NCBI RefSeq assembly: GCF_947500075.1
Contig: NZ_CANMQS010000001.1
Span: 682,001 to 746,000 of the forward strand
Source: an uncultured Sulfitobacter sp.
GTDB lineage: Bacteria > Pseudomonadota > Alphaproteobacteria > Rhodobacterales > Rhodobacteraceae
Direction of reading: 5' to 3'
DNA length: 64,000 bases
Below are positions 55,259 to 64,000 of this stretch, one piece after another. The position numbers and the translations under genes are program-made. The notes under the pieces are model-generated. The model was given only the letters and a program-made list of their open reading frames with translations. It did no database searches and was not told the origin of the DNA. Every line of letters starts with the position of its first letter. Positions within the stretch are counted from its first letter, which is position 1.

Positions 55259-55283
55259 TGTCCACTGGCTGAGAGGGTGGACA
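55259..55283. repeat. TGTCCAC...GTGGACA inverted repeat (second copy)
   Basis: TGTCCAC (55259-55265) and GTGGACA (55277-55283) use the same arms as the copy at 55118, with an 11-base loop. It lies upstream of the amidohydrolase gene (start 55446) and could be an operator for it. The remaining sequence to 55445 shows no gene. Confidence 0.5.
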
Positions 55284-55445
55284 TAAATGCGGATCGTTCG
55301 ATCAGACGGGTCGGTGATACAAGCCTTCCACACACTCAGGCCAGCCTACTTGGAAAGGGACACAGGCACCATCGACAACGCAGGATAGTTGTTAGGCAAT
55401 GGGGCTTCGTGCATGTTGGACCAAAGGTACGTGGAAGGATGGCGT

Positions 55446-56828
55446 ATGGATCAGACTGTGGATCTTCTAGTGCGGGCAGGTTGGATTTATCCCGTTGACG
55501 GCGCGGCGGAGTCGATCCGGGATGGGGAGGTCGCCGTCAAAGACGGAAAGATCGTCTACTGTGGGCCGCGTCGAAACCAGCCTTGGTCTGCCACTGAGGT
55601 GGTCAACGCACCGCATTCGGCGCTCATGCCCGGCTTCGTCAATTGCCATTGCCACGCGGCCTCCACAATCTTCCGCTCCCAGACAGAGGATGGCGAAGGG
55701 GGTCGGGCACTCTACACGGTTGCATTCCGGGGCGAAGGAGTCGTGGATCCTGATGACTGGGCCCGAATGGCCCTTCTGGGCACGGTCGAGATGGCGCGGG
55801 CCGGGATCACCACACTCAACGACTTCTGGTATGCGCCCGACGCCATGGGACAGGCTGCCCTGGCCACTGGATTGCGCATGCAATTGGCCACCGAGATCGT
55901 CGACGTGGATAAGGACCGTGTTGTAGATGTGGATTATACTCGTCAACCCGACATCGGAGCCCGCACGTTACGGGCGGGGGTTGCGGCAGCAGAGCGCTGG
56001 CATGAACAGAACGATGGGTTGATCACTGCACGACTTGGACCCCACGCTGTGGACACGGTGTCGGAAGGGCTTTTCCTTGAATGCGCGAGCGAGGCGCGGG
56101 CCGGAGGCTGGGGTCTTCACACCCACGCGGCCCAATCCCCTCAAGAAGTGGCAGTGATCCGAGACGCGCATGGATGCGGCCCGGTCACCTGGCTGGCCGA
56201 ACTTGGTATCCTGGGCGCCGACTGGGTGTTGGCGCACCTGACATTTGCGGATTCAGGCGATCTGGATGCCGCCGCACAGTTGGATATCGGGTACGGTCAT
56301 GCGGCCTCGATCTATCCCCGCCGGGGCGGCTACCCCGAATTGTCTACGATCCGGGCGCGTGGGATCCGGACTGGGCTGGCCACAGACTGGTTGCAGAATG
56401 ATCCTTTTGAATCCATGCGGGTAATGCTCGGCGCGACGCGGATTAAGGCGGGCAACCATACGGCATTGACGAGTTACGAGGCCTTGGAACTGGCCACCGC
56501 TGGCGCTGCAGAAGTCATGGGGCTGGGCGACAGTATCGGACGGCTAACGCCCGGGCGGGAGGCAGATATGATCCTCGTCGATCTCAATCGCGCCCACCTG
56601 CAGCCGTTCTTCGGGACCGCGGCTTCCCTTGTCTGGCATGCCCGCGCTGATGATGTCACCCAAAGCTGGGTGCGCGGTCGTACCGTGATGAAGCACGGAG
56701 CCGTGCGCGGCATTGACGAGGCCGCCGCCTTAGCGGCTTTGCGGGTCCGCACTGATCATTTTGGTGACCAGCTGCGCGCCCTGGGTGGAACCGCACGCAC
56801 GGCACCTTGTCCTTGCGGTAGCCATTGA
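55446..56828 (+). CDS. Amidohydrolase (TrzA/AtzA/SsnA-like)
   Basis: The ATG at 55446 (AAGGA upstream) gives a 460-residue metal-dependent hydrolase. The composite domain starts VDLLVRAGWIYPVDGAAESI. Metal-binding elements are present in order: HCH in GFVNCHCHAAS, the His of LHTHAAQS, the His of VLAHLTF and the Asp of GLATDWLQND. The C-terminal motif GRLTPGREADMILVDL is typical. Substrates in this family are deaminated or dechlorinated purine- or triazine-like compounds or guanine/cytosine derivatives; which applies is unknown. It ends with an odd CPCGSH tail. The gene is more GC-rich than its island neighbours, so it may be separately acquired cargo. Confidence 0.88.
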   Translation: MDQTVDLLVRAGWIYPVDGAAESIRDGEVAVKDGKIVYCGPRRNQPWSATEVVNAPHSALMPGFVNCHCHAASTIFRSQTEDGEGGRALYTVAFRGEGVVDPDDWARMALLGTVEMARAGITTLNDFWYAPDAMGQAALATGLRMQLATEIVDVDKDRVVDVDYTRQPDIGARTLRAGVAAAERWHEQNDGLITARLGPHAVDTVSEGLFLECASEARAGGWGLHTHAAQSPQEVAVIRDAHGCGPVTWLAELGILGADWVLAHLTFADSGDLDAAAQLDIGYGHAASIYPRRGGYPELSTIRARGIRTGLATDWLQNDPFESMRVMLGATRIKAGNHTALTSYEALELATAGAAEVMGLGDSIGRLTPGREADMILVDLNRAHLQPFFGTAASLVWHARADDVTQSWVRGRTVMKHGAVRGIDEAAALAALRVRTDHFGDQLRALGGTARTAPCPCGSH

Positions 56829-57053
56829 TGCTCAGCCTTGTGCTGTCTCGGTGCATCCGCAAGCGAACACCGCCCCATCAAGACTATCAAAAACCAAGGC
56901 GCAATTGGCTTTCCCAAAACCTCGGCAGAGCAAATTTGCCGCTTAGAAAGATTACAGTATAGGGAAACGACAGAGCACCCAAAATACTATGCTATTCAGC
57001 GTGTCTGCTAAGCAGGGGTCTATGACCTGTGGCTTGACCAGAATGAGGTCACA

Positions 57054-57073
57054 TGTCCCCCATATGTCCCCCA
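57054..57073 (+). promoter_or_regulatory. Two phased TGTCCCCCA repeats, putative integrase arm sites (right)
   Basis: TGTCCCCCA occurs at 57054-57062 and 57065-57073, 11 bases apart and in the same orientation as the three copies at 22549-22579. They lie 56 bases inside the right attachment core. The gap 56829-57130 holds no gene. Confidence 0.6.
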
Positions 57074-57128
57074 GCGTCGATTTCGCCGCGCTATTCAGTA
57101 AGTAATTTCAAATTTTATTGTTTAAAAA

Positions 57129-57177
57129 CATGGCGATCCCTGAAGGACTCGAACCCTCAACCTGCTGATTAGAAGTC
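57129..57177. repeat. Right attachment repeat within tRNA-Arg
   Basis: This 49-bp sequence is identical to 22336-22384 and forms the 3' part of the tRNA-Arg gene from the anticodon arm onward. It is the right boundary of the island, which restores a full tRNA here. Confidence 0.93.
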
Positions 57178-57207
57178 AGCTGCTCTATCCAGTTGAGCTA
57201 AGGGACC
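57131..57207 (-). tRNA. tRNA-Arg (anticodon UCU)
   Basis: The minus strand folds into a complete tRNA of 77 bases including encoded CCA. The acceptor stem GGTCCCT pairs with AGGGATC, D-stem GCTC/GAGC, anticodon stem GCTGA/TCAGC with loop CTTCTAA (anticodon TCT), and T-stem GAGGG/CCTTC with TTCGAGT loop. It is the island integration target and stays intact at the right end. Confidence 0.96.
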
Positions 57208-57248
57208 GCTGCGCTGTTCATGCCGCAGCAAGGGCGCCCGTGCAAGTC

Positions 57249-57722
57249 CTAGACCAGCCGCGTCATGAAAACACTGAGCGGGTCGAGCACATAGTCGCCA
57301 AATGGCGGGCATTCCTCGAAACCATTGCGCAGGTACAGCGCGCGGGCGGGGGCGAACAAATCGATCGTGCCGGTTTCAAGGCTCACCCGTGACATCCCGT
57401 CACCACGCGCGCGGTCCAGAAGATGCGTCAAGATCGTCTGTCCGACGCCCTGCCCACGCGCCGCTTGCGCCGTGTGCATCGATTTCAGCTCTGCATGATT
57501 TGTGTCGATCTGACGGATCGCACCGACCCCCAGCAATTCCCCAGACCGGCGCGCCGTCAGCAATGTCGCCTGCGCATCCAGCAGCTCATCCGGCTCCATC
57601 ACATGGCAGGAACTGATCGGAGAATTGGAGCGCATCACATCGAAATGCCGCTTCAGAAGAAGGCGCACATCCTCGGCCGAGATGTCTTCCTCGGCGACGC
57701 TCAGAGGGTTCAGTGTGTCCAT
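57249..57722 (-). CDS. GNAT family N-acetyltransferase
   Basis: The 157-residue protein shows the GNAT motif A region ([20 protein letters not shown]) with the acetyl-CoA-binding R/QGxGxG/A loop, motif B ([20 protein letters not shown]) and the ending. It transfers an acetyl group to an amine; the substrate is unknown. Its start overlaps the end of the complex I subunit gene by thirteen bases, so the two are co-transcribed. It lies just outside the island. Confidence 0.85.
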   Translation of the reverse strand: MDTLNPLSVAEEDISAEDVRLLLKRHFDVMRSNSPISSCHVMEPDELLDAQATLLTARRSGELLGVGAIRQIDTNHAELKSMHTAQAARGQGVGQTILTHLLDRARGDGMSRVSLETGTIDLFAPARALYLRNGFEECPPFGDYVLDPLSVFMTRLV

Positions 57723-58021
57723 GCCCCCCGGCGCCCTGTTGCAAAGTTGTCGCCATATCCGCCGGGGCGGATGTTGGGTTTGCGCTTGTTGGGGTCCTGC
57801 ACCTGCGCGTCGATGCGGTTGTCGCGCGCGTATTCGATGGCATCTTCCTTGCTGTCGAACTGCAAACGCACCTGGCTTTGCGTGTCAGAGGACGACGTCC
57901 ACCCCATCAGCGGGTCAATCTCCCGCGCTTCGGCCGGGGCGAATTCCAGGACCCAATGGTGGGTCTTGGCGGTGCCAGATGACATGGCAGTACGGGCAGG
58001 CTGAAAAATGCGGGCGCGCAT
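57710..58021 (-). CDS. NADH:ubiquinone oxidoreductase NDUFS4-like accessory subunit
   Basis: The ATG at 58021 gives 103 residues; an upstream frame is not credible. It is an ETC complex I accessory subunit (NDUFS4 family) found in alphaproteobacteria and mitochondria: [44 protein letters not shown], and KEDAIEYAR are typical. It acts in assembly or stability of the respiratory complex at the inner membrane. Its presence supports an alphaproteobacterial host. It overlaps the GNAT gene. Confidence 0.92.
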   Translation of the reverse strand: MRARIFQPARTAMSSGTAKTHHWVLEFAPAEAREIDPLMGWTSSSDTQSQVRLQFDSKEDAIEYARDNRIDAQVQDPNKRKPNIRPGGYGDNFATGRRGAWTH

Positions 58022-58253
58022 GGGCGATCCTCTGGCTGTGGGTTGCCCTCTATATCGGTCATTCCGCCTGCTGGGGCAAGGGTGCAGACGGCGTAACATC
58101 AGCAGGTTTCAAAGCACTGTCACACCACATACTGCGATGGGATCCCCTTTCAACGGGGCACTCATGTCAATTTATGGCAGCAGCGACCGCCACACCCCTT
58201 GAACCCCCTGCCAAACGTGACACCTTTGAACGAAGCCAGCCAAGGATTCCCCA

Positions 58254-60461
58254 ATGCCCTACGCCCAGACCGACAGCTCTGACGCCACCGCCGTTCTGGC
58301 CCACCCGGCCCCGGACGTGCGCAGCCGTCCCAAGCTGGAAGGCGGCAAGACGTTCCGCATGCAGACGGAGTTTGAACCCGCAGGCGACCAGCCCACGGCG
58401 ATTGAGGAACTCTGCGCCGGTGTCCGCGACGGTGACCGCGATCAGGTGCTGCTGGGGGCGACTGGCACGGGCAAGACCTTCACCATGGCGAAGGTGATTG
58501 AGCAAACCAACCGGCCCGCCATCATTCTGGCCCCGAACAAGACCCTGGCGGCGCAATTGTATGGTGAATTCAAAGGCTTCTTTCCTGACAACGCCGTCGA
58601 ATACTTCGTGTCCTATTACGACTACTACCAGCCCGAAGCCTATGTCGCGCGATCGGATACCTATATTGAGAAGGAATCCCAGATCAACGAACAGATCGAC
58701 CGCATGCGCCACTCCGCCACGCGCGCACTGCTCGAACGCGACGATGTGATCATCGTGGCCTCGGTGTCCTGCATCTACGGCATCGGCTCGGTTGAGACCT
58801 ATGGCGCGATGACGCAGGACCTGAAGGCCGGGCAGATGTACGACCAGCGTCAGGTGATCGCCGATCTGGTGGCCCAGCAGTACAAACGCAACGACGCCGC
58901 GTTTCAGCGCGGGTCGTTCCGCGTGCGCGGCGATGCGTTGGAGATCTTCCCCGCCCACCTCGAAGACCGTGCATGGCGGTTGAGCTTTTTCGGGGAGGAG
59001 TTGGAAAGCATCACCGAATTCGACCCCCTCACCGGGGAGAAGGTGCAGACGATGGACCAGATCCGCGTCTATGCGAACTCCCACTACGTCACACCCAAAC
59101 CCACGATGCAGCAGGCCATCATCGGCATCAAGAAAGAGCTGAAAATACGCCTGGACCAGCTGGTGAACGACGGCAAACTGCTGGAGGCCCAGAGGCTGGA
59201 GCAGCGCACAAACTTCGATCTGGAAATGCTGGAGGCAACCGGCGTCTGCAACGGCATCGAAAACTACTCCCGCTACCTCACAGGCCGCGCACCGGGGGAG
59301 CCGCCCCCCACCCTGTTCGAATTCATCCCCGACAACGCAATTGTCTTTGCCGACGAAAGCCACGTCTCCGTCCCGCAGATCGGCGGCATGTACAAAGGCG
59401 ACTACCGCCGCAAATTCACACTGGCCGAACACGGCTTCCGCCTGCCCTCCTGCATGGACAACCGCCCCCTCAAGTTCGAGGAATGGGATGCCATGCGCCC
59501 GCAGTCGGTTTTCGTCTCCGCCACCCCCGCCTCCTGGGAGATTGAACAAACCGGTGGTGTCTTCACCGAACAGGTCATCCGCCCCACCGGGTTGCTGGAC
59601 CCGATGATCGAAATCCGCCCCGTTGAGATGCAGGTGGACGATCTGCTGGACGAGGTCCGCAAGGTCGCCGCGGATGGTTACCGGACGCTCTGCACGACGC
59701 TGACCAAACGGATGGCCGAGGACCTGACCGAATACATGCACGAACAGGGCATCCGCGTGCGCTACATGCACTCTGACATTGACACCATCGAACGCATCGA
59801 AATCCTGCGCGACCTGCGTCTGGGCGCGTTCGATGTGCTGATCGGCATCAACCTGCTGCGCGAAGGCCTGGACATCCCCGAATGTGGTCTGGTGGCCATT
59901 CTGGACGCGGACAAGGAAGGCTTCCTGCGGTCTGAGACATCTCTCATTCAAACCATCGGCCGCGCCGCGCGGAACGCTGAAGGCCGCGTGATCATGTATG
60001 CCGACCGCATCACCGGCTCGATGGAACGCGCGCTGGCCGAAACCGACCGCCGCCGCGCCAAACAGATCGCCTACAACGAAGAACACGGGATCACGCCAGA
60101 GACGGTCAAGAAGAACGTCGACGACATTCTGGCAGGGCTTTACAAAGGGGACACCGATCAGGCGCGCGTGACCACGCAGATCGACAAGAAGATGGCCGGA
60201 TCGAACATGCAGGCTGTCTTGGACGGGTTGCGCACAGATATGCGCAAAGCGGCGGAGAACCTCGAATTCGAAGAAGCCGCGCGTTTGCGGGACGAGGTTA
60301 AACGGCTGGAAGCCGTTGATCTGGCAATTGCCGACGATCCAATGGCCCGGCAATACGCGGTTGAGAAGGCAGTGGATGACGCGCAGAGCAAGTCGGGGCG
60401 CAGCACCATGGGCAGGGGCGGCATGCGCGGCGGGGTGAAGCGGAAGAAGGGGCGGCGGTAG
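58254..60461 (+). CDS. uvrB: UvrABC excinuclease subunit B
   Basis: The 735-residue protein recognises and verifies damaged DNA in nucleotide excision repair. Walker A ([15 protein letters not shown]), a beta-hairpin region ([15 protein letters not shown]), the DESH box region ([15 protein letters not shown]), helicase motif VI ([13 protein letters not shown]) and a C-terminal UVR domain ([20 protein letters not shown]) are present. The N-terminus is about 40 residues longer than the shortest UvrB proteins. A 728-codon antisense frame is an artefact of GC-rich codons. No SOS box was evaluated. Confidence 0.97.
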   Translation: MPYAQTDSSDATAVLAHPAPDVRSRPKLEGGKTFRMQTEFEPAGDQPTAIEELCAGVRDGDRDQVLLGATGTGKTFTMAKVIEQTNRPAIILAPNKTLAAQLYGEFKGFFPDNAVEYFVSYYDYYQPEAYVARSDTYIEKESQINEQIDRMRHSATRALLERDDVIIVASVSCIYGIGSVETYGAMTQDLKAGQMYDQRQVIADLVAQQYKRNDAAFQRGSFRVRGDALEIFPAHLEDRAWRLSFFGEELESITEFDPLTGEKVQTMDQIRVYANSHYVTPKPTMQQAIIGIKKELKIRLDQLVNDGKLLEAQRLEQRTNFDLEMLEATGVCNGIENYSRYLTGRAPGEPPPTLFEFIPDNAIVFADESHVSVPQIGGMYKGDYRRKFTLAEHGFRLPSCMDNRPLKFEEWDAMRPQSVFVSATPASWEIEQTGGVFTEQVIRPTGLLDPMIEIRPVEMQVDDLLDEVRKVAADGYRTLCTTLTKRMAEDLTEYMHEQGIRVRYMHSDIDTIERIEILRDLRLGAFDVLIGINLLREGLDIPECGLVAILDADKEGFLRSETSLIQTIGRAARNAEGRVIMYADRITGSMERALAETDRRRAKQIAYNEEHGITPETVKKNVDDILAGLYKGDTDQARVTTQIDKKMAGSNMQAVLDGLRTDMRKAAENLEFEEAARLRDEVKRLEAVDLAIADDPMARQYAVEKAVDDAQSKSGRSTMGRGGMRGGVKRKKGRR

Positions 60462-60588
60462 GGTTGCGTTAACCTTTGGGGAGGTCGCCCTTTCCGGGAA
60501 ATTATTGAGTCGATTGGATTCTTAACTCACGACTCTGTGAGGCGAATTTGGTATTCTTTGGAAACACTTTGTTTCGATAGAGGTTCCA

Positions 60589-61854
60589 ATGCGCCTATTT
60601 CTTTCTGCTGTTTTGATCACGCCATTCTTTGCAATTCCTGATCTAGAGGCTGCGCCGATTAACGTAGATGCCAACGGCGACGCATGGGAAGTCTTTCACT
60701 ATCGCAACCGGTCCGGGCCAAACAGCGTAGGCTTCCGTCGCGAAGACCGACTGATTTTTGGCGCGGTCAACGTCGTGCCAAACGGCAAGGGGGAAGACAA
60801 TAGCACCCCGGTATCTGCCACAGAGACAACAGGCGTCGCCTATCAAGGTGACGCTGAGGTCCAGTTAAGCTTCTTCCCTACCACAATCAATCCGAACCAA
60901 TTTGCAGGCGGTTTCGAATTCAACGAGAGCGTTTTGGGATCCTGGGAACTGGAGTTTACGAACGGAAGCGACGTTCTGATCGTCAACACGCCGGAAGTCG
61001 GAGACGCGCCCGCCATTGATCGGGTCTCCAACATGCGGATTGTGTCGGGCGCGGACACCACGACACCTACCTTCGCATGGGATCCGGTAAATGGCGTCGA
61101 TGCATACACGATCTCAATCTACGATCAGCTCAGCAGAAACGAGGCCAACTTCCCAGACCGTATCTTCGTGTCCGGGACGGGTGGTGCACAAACATTCACC
61201 CTGCCAGACGGTTTCATTACCGAAGATGGGCTCTACACGATTGAAGTGCAGACGAGGATCAGCCGAAGTGATGGCACTAATCCGTCGGGAAGCAGCCAAG
61301 CCGGCTCTGCGGTATCAATAAATCGGACGTTCTTCGACTTTACGTTGACCGACCTTCCAGACGAACAGGAGCTATTCATCCCCGAAGTTGATACGAGCAC
61401 GGGTGTACCAACGTTTAACTTCGACAACCCCGTCCTCGCCGAACAAATCCAATACTACGACCCCCTCGTCGCCATCGGCTACGACTACCAGATCGGCGCG
61501 CAGGACCCCTTCTTCAATTCCTTCATCCTGCCCGAGATTGGCGACGATATGTTCTCCCTGCACCTGTGGAACGGCACCGAATATGCCTTTGAGCAGGACG
61601 TTCTGGCAGGCACCGAATACTTCCTCGGCGACGGCACGGATCGTTTCCGCATCCTTGGCATCGAAACAGGCGCGGCACTTGATCCGCTTGATCCGACGGC
61701 TTTCGTGACCGGGCTCAGCTTCGCGGAGGACGGCCGCTTCACCGGGACCATGTCCCCCATCGTTGCGAACGTGCCCCTCCCGGCGAGCCTCCTGCTGCTG
61801 GGTGGTGCGCTGGGTGGTATGGCGTTCTGTCGCCGCAGGCGACGGGCAACCTGA
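60589..61854 (+). CDS. VPLPA-CTERM surface protein
   Basis: The 421-residue protein has an N-terminal signal (MRLFLSAVLITPFFAIPDLE, cleavage near AAP) and a C-terminal sorting signal: VPLPASLLLLGGALGGMAF followed by basic residues. This VPLPA-CTERM type is common in Rhodobacterales and directs envelope processing. A central region (about 150-250) resembles a fibronectin-like or carbohydrate-binding beta domain (PTFAWDPVNGVDAYTISIYD). AGAGG precedes the ATG. Its function is unknown, probably surface or matrix related. Confidence 0.88.
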   Translation: MRLFLSAVLITPFFAIPDLEAAPINVDANGDAWEVFHYRNRSGPNSVGFRREDRLIFGAVNVVPNGKGEDNSTPVSATETTGVAYQGDAEVQLSFFPTTINPNQFAGGFEFNESVLGSWELEFTNGSDVLIVNTPEVGDAPAIDRVSNMRIVSGADTTTPTFAWDPVNGVDAYTISIYDQLSRNEANFPDRIFVSGTGGAQTFTLPDGFITEDGLYTIEVQTRISRSDGTNPSGSSQAGSAVSINRTFFDFTLTDLPDEQELFIPEVDTSTGVPTFNFDNPVLAEQIQYYDPLVAIGYDYQIGAQDPFFNSFILPEIGDDMFSLHLWNGTEYAFEQDVLAGTEYFLGDGTDRFRILGIETGAALDPLDPTAFVTGLSFAEDGRFTGTMSPIVANVPLPASLLLLGGALGGMAFCRRRRRAT

Positions 61855-61912
61855 GACAACGCCAATCACAGGACCCTTTGACCTTACAGATCCGCGCAAT
61901 ACCTCTTAGCGC

Positions 61913-62371
61913 ATGATGATGCTCCGCCTGAAATCCTCCCTGAGTGCAGCGGCAATACTGTCATGCGCACTGGCGACCCAAGCCACCGCCTGGGAATTCA
62001 CGCCGGGGATGCCCTGTGTCCTGACCCATCAAAGCGGCGATGTTGCCGTCACCTTGACCTATGACCCGGTGACACCGCTTTATTCCATCTCGCTGAAGCA
62101 GACCGAAGGGTTCCCCGCCGCCCCGACGTTCGGCCTGCGCTTTGACGGGGATCTGCCGATTGCCATCGGCACCGACCGCCACCAGTTCACCGATGACCGC
62201 CGCCGCGTGACGGTTGAGGACAGCGGTTTTGGCAATGTCCTGAACGGCCTGCAGTTCAACAAACTGATGACCGCCTTTGTCGGCGCACAGGTGATTTCCG
62301 TCCCGCTCAACGGCGCTGCCGAACCGGTTGCGGCATTCCGGGCATGCGAAGCGCCGCTTCCCACCAGTTGA
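61913..62371 (+). CDS. Periplasmic hypothetical protein
   Basis: The 152-residue protein has a signal peptide (LKSSLSAAAILSCALATQAT, cleavage near AWE); three consecutive Met codons at the start make the exact initiation codon uncertain (61913, 61916 or 61919). The mature part has two Cys (MPCVLTH and RACEAPL) that could form a disulfide. Its composition (SGDVAVTLTYDPVTPLYSIS) suggests a beta-sheet protein. No family is recognised. Confidence 0.7.
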   Translation: MMMLRLKSSLSAAAILSCALATQATAWEFTPGMPCVLTHQSGDVAVTLTYDPVTPLYSISLKQTEGFPAAPTFGLRFDGDLPIAIGTDRHQFTDDRRRVTVEDSGFGNVLNGLQFNKLMTAFVGAQVISVPLNGAAEPVAAFRACEAPLPTS

Positions 62372-62456
62372 CGCCACATAATTACCCTGCTGCGCGCCTA
62401 TCCTTTGCCGCATTGGCCGTTAGAACAGGCCCACGTCTGTTTGAGAGGTCCGCACC

Positions 62457-62972
62457 ATGCCCATCGTTATTGCAATCCTAACCGCCCTTGCCGGCGCCGT
62501 ATGGTGGTGGGTCCGCCAGAACCCAAGGGAGGCCATCCACACCGCGCAGGACGTGGCCACGACGCTCAAGAACGCGCCGCGCAGGCTCGCCTTTCGGCGT
62601 CAGACAAACGCCCATCCGGTTGAAGGGATCGATGACCCGCGGATCGCCATCTGCGCGATTGCCCAGTCCTTTCTGGAGCTTGATACCCTCCCGACCATTG
62701 AGCAACGCGATCGCCTGCACATGCTCCTGCGCTCAAAACTGCGCTGCACTGAAGCGGAAGCCGAAGAGATGGAAGTGCTGGGCCGCTGGCTGGTCACCCA
62801 ATGCAACGGCGCCCGCGAAGCGGTCCCCCGCCTAGGGCGCAGGTTAAGGAAAATCGACGACGGATCGGCATGGGACAGAATGCAGGATGTGCTCGCGTCA
62901 CTTGTCGGGGATGATCTTTCCCCCGCTCAGGTGGACGCGGTCGATGACCTGCGGATTGCCTTCAAACGGTAA
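62457..62972 (+). CDS. Hypothetical protein with membrane anchor, TerB-like helical domain
   Basis: The 171-residue protein has one N-terminal membrane segment (IVIAILTALAGAVWWWV) and a soluble helical domain: DDPRIAICAIAQSFLELDTL, then LLRSKLRCTEAEAEEMEVLG. The acidic and His-containing helical pattern resembles TerB/tellurite-type domains, but I am not sure. AGAGG lies before the ATG. Its role is unknown. Confidence 0.65.
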   Translation: MPIVIAILTALAGAVWWWVRQNPREAIHTAQDVATTLKNAPRRLAFRRQTNAHPVEGIDDPRIAICAIAQSFLELDTLPTIEQRDRLHMLLRSKLRCTEAEAEEMEVLGRWLVTQCNGAREAVPRLGRRLRKIDDGSAWDRMQDVLASLVGDDLSPAQVDAVDDLRIAFKR

Positions 62973-62989
62973 CGCGGCCCTCAACCCCT

Positions 62990-63229
62990 TTAGAAGTCAA
63001 ACAACTCCTCCAGGAACCCACCCCGCTTCTTCTTGCGGTAGCCCCCGTGATGTTGCTGCTGCTGGGGCGGTGCTGCTGCGGCAGGAGCCTGCTGGCCAAA
63101 AGACCGATCAATGATCTTGTCCAATTCCCCCCGGTCGAGCCACACGCCCCTGCACTGCGGGCAATAGTCAATTTCCACGCCACTGCGATCTGTAATGACA
63201 AGCTCGGTTCCGTCGATTGGACATTTCAT
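62990..63229 (-). CDS. zf-TFIIB domain protein
   Basis: The 79-residue protein has the zf-TFIIB pattern: CPIDGTELVI then YCPQCRGVWLDRGELDKII, with two paired Cys and Trp/Asp/Glu conserved in the family. The C-terminal half is Gln/Ala/His-rich (AAAPPQQQQHHGG) and ends with a basic-acidic tail. It probably binds zinc; the biological role is unknown. It is convergent with the preceding gene. Confidence 0.88.
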   Translation of the reverse strand: MKCPIDGTELVITDRSGVEIDYCPQCRGVWLDRGELDKIIDRSFGQQAPAAAAPPQQQQHHGGYRKKKRGGFLEELFDF

Positions 63230-63488
63230 CGGGGTCTCCTCAATTGGTTCCCCGAATAGATAGGTATTCCGGCCGCAATTTCACCGGGCATGGATCCGAA
63301 TATCCTGCAAATTCGCGGGTTTTTGCCCAAACTGCGCTCGGTGCTGACAGACCCGCATCCGACCGCGCCACAAAATCACAACATATCTACAAAAATGCCT
63401 GCCACCACGACTGCGCTCCATGGGAAATCAGTCCCGTTAATCTTTTGTTAACCAATTACCCGCCACCGTCCTCGTCTGGAGGGTTCCC

Positions 63489-64000
63489 GTGCGGAAAAAT
63501 CTATATGTTTCATTCTGTTTGCTCGCGCTCTCTGCCGGTTCGGCAGAGGCTGGCGCCTGGTTGCGCGAAAAGGGCAAGACGTTCAGTTCCACGGCGTTTA
63601 CCATCACGGCGGATCAGGACATCGCCAACACATCATATCTGGAATACGGGCTGCGCCCTGACCTGACGCTCGGCGCGGATGTGCGCATTGCCCATGACCG
63701 ATTGGGGGTGCAGGACGGCTTTGCGACCCTCTTCATGCGCCGCCCGCTGGGTGATCCCGACAAGACCAGCAAATGGGCCTATGAACTCGGCCTTGGCGCC
63801 ACATGGGACGACAGCGTTGTGCAACCCCATGTGAAAATCGGGCTCTCCTGGGGTCGGGGTCTGCAATGGGGGGACCGGTACGGCTGGGTGTCGGTGGACA
63901 GTTCCTACCGCTGGGACATCACAACGTCGCAGGGCACGCTAAAGGTCGACAGCACCATCGGCATGGGGTTTACAGAAGTCACCACGGGGATGTTGCAACT
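63489..64000 (+). CDS. Exported beta-rich hypothetical protein (5' end only)
   Basis: The start is the GTG at 63489, with GGAGGG upstream. A signal peptide (RKNLYVSFCLLALSAGSAEA) precedes a mature region of alternating strands: TFSSTAFTITADQDIANTSY, YGLRPDLTLGADVRIAHDRL, then YELGLGATWDD. This is the look of an outer-membrane beta-barrel or autotransporter-like channel. The gene runs off the right edge of the window, so only about 170 residues are seen. Confidence 0.8.
   Translation, partial: MRKNLYVSFCLLALSAGSAEAGAWLREKGKTFSSTAFTITADQDIANTSYLEYGLRPDLTLGADVRIAHDRLGVQDGFATLFMRRPLGDPDKTSKWAYELGLGATWDDSVVQPHVKIGLSWGRGLQWGDRYGWVSVDSSYRWDITTSQGTLKVDSTIGMGFTEVTTGMLQ

Noticed and set aside
58167..60353. 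A 728-codon minus-strand frame opposite uvrB
   Set aside because: uvrB on the plus strand has intact motifs over the whole length; long antisense frames are common in GC-rich genes and this one has no coherent family.

Overview
The window looks like a chromosomal segment of a marine alphaproteobacterium of the Roseobacter group (order Rhodobacterales). The evidence is the family resemblance of the products (UgpB-type binding protein, mitochondrial-type complex I accessory subunit, VPLPA-CTERM protein, acetyl-CoA synthetase/DUF4212 symporter cluster) and the GC-rich codon use outside the island. No database search was possible, so the genus is not assigned.

Left flank (1-22.3 kb, core genome). 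A minus-strand acetate block runs acs, adk, a DUF4212 small subunit, an ActP-like sodium/solute symporter, a cNMP/CBS/DUF294 protein, a small membrane protein and a membrane-anchored PAS/DnaQ-type exonuclease. An RND efflux pair (adaptor plus permease) and a ugpBAEC glycerol-3-phosphate ABC operon follow, with a divergent LysR regulator. A small Gly-rich secreted protein and a 621-residue protein of about eleven ~46-residue repeats end this flank.

Genomic island (22,336-57,177, 34.8 kb). A 49-bp direct repeat marks both ends. The right copy is the 3' part of an intact tRNA-Arg(UCU); the left copy is a tRNA fragment next to a DUF4102-type integrase. TGTCCCCCA repeats spaced 11 bp apart lie just inside both ends (three left, two right) and may be integrase arm sites. 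Inside are: (i) a tightly coupled phage-type module from 23.8 to 33.5 kb with an AlpA-like regulator, a 46-residue coupled ORF, a DnaB-type helicase, an HTH initiator carrying iterons inside its own gene (lambda-O-like layout), large virion/ejection-type proteins and a terminase-small-subunit-like protein, but no capsid, portal, large terminase or tail genes; (ii) an opposite-strand secreted protein and small unknown genes, with a leftover C-terminal fragment of the large virion protein; (iii) a complete IS66-family element with 8-bp target duplications; (iv) two convergent paralogous tyrosine recombinases and a methyltransferase with a decayed second copy; (v) a lower-GC operon of a GH18-NodB-GT2 fusion and a DUF3131-like Tat-exported partner, probably for an exopolysaccharide; (vi) an XRE regulator with repeated operator-like sites, small mobile-element genes and an amidohydrolase.

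Right flank (57.1-64 kb, core genome). This holds tRNA-Arg, a GNAT acetyltransferase overlapping a complex I NDUFS4-like subunit, uvrB, a VPLPA-CTERM surface protein, two small hypothetical proteins, a zf-TFIIB protein and the start of an exported protein cut by the window edge.

The most promising unusual object is the 22.6-33.5 kb module. It has integration, excision, replication and possibly packaging-specificity functions but no visible particle genes, as expected of a phage satellite or a decayed prophage.
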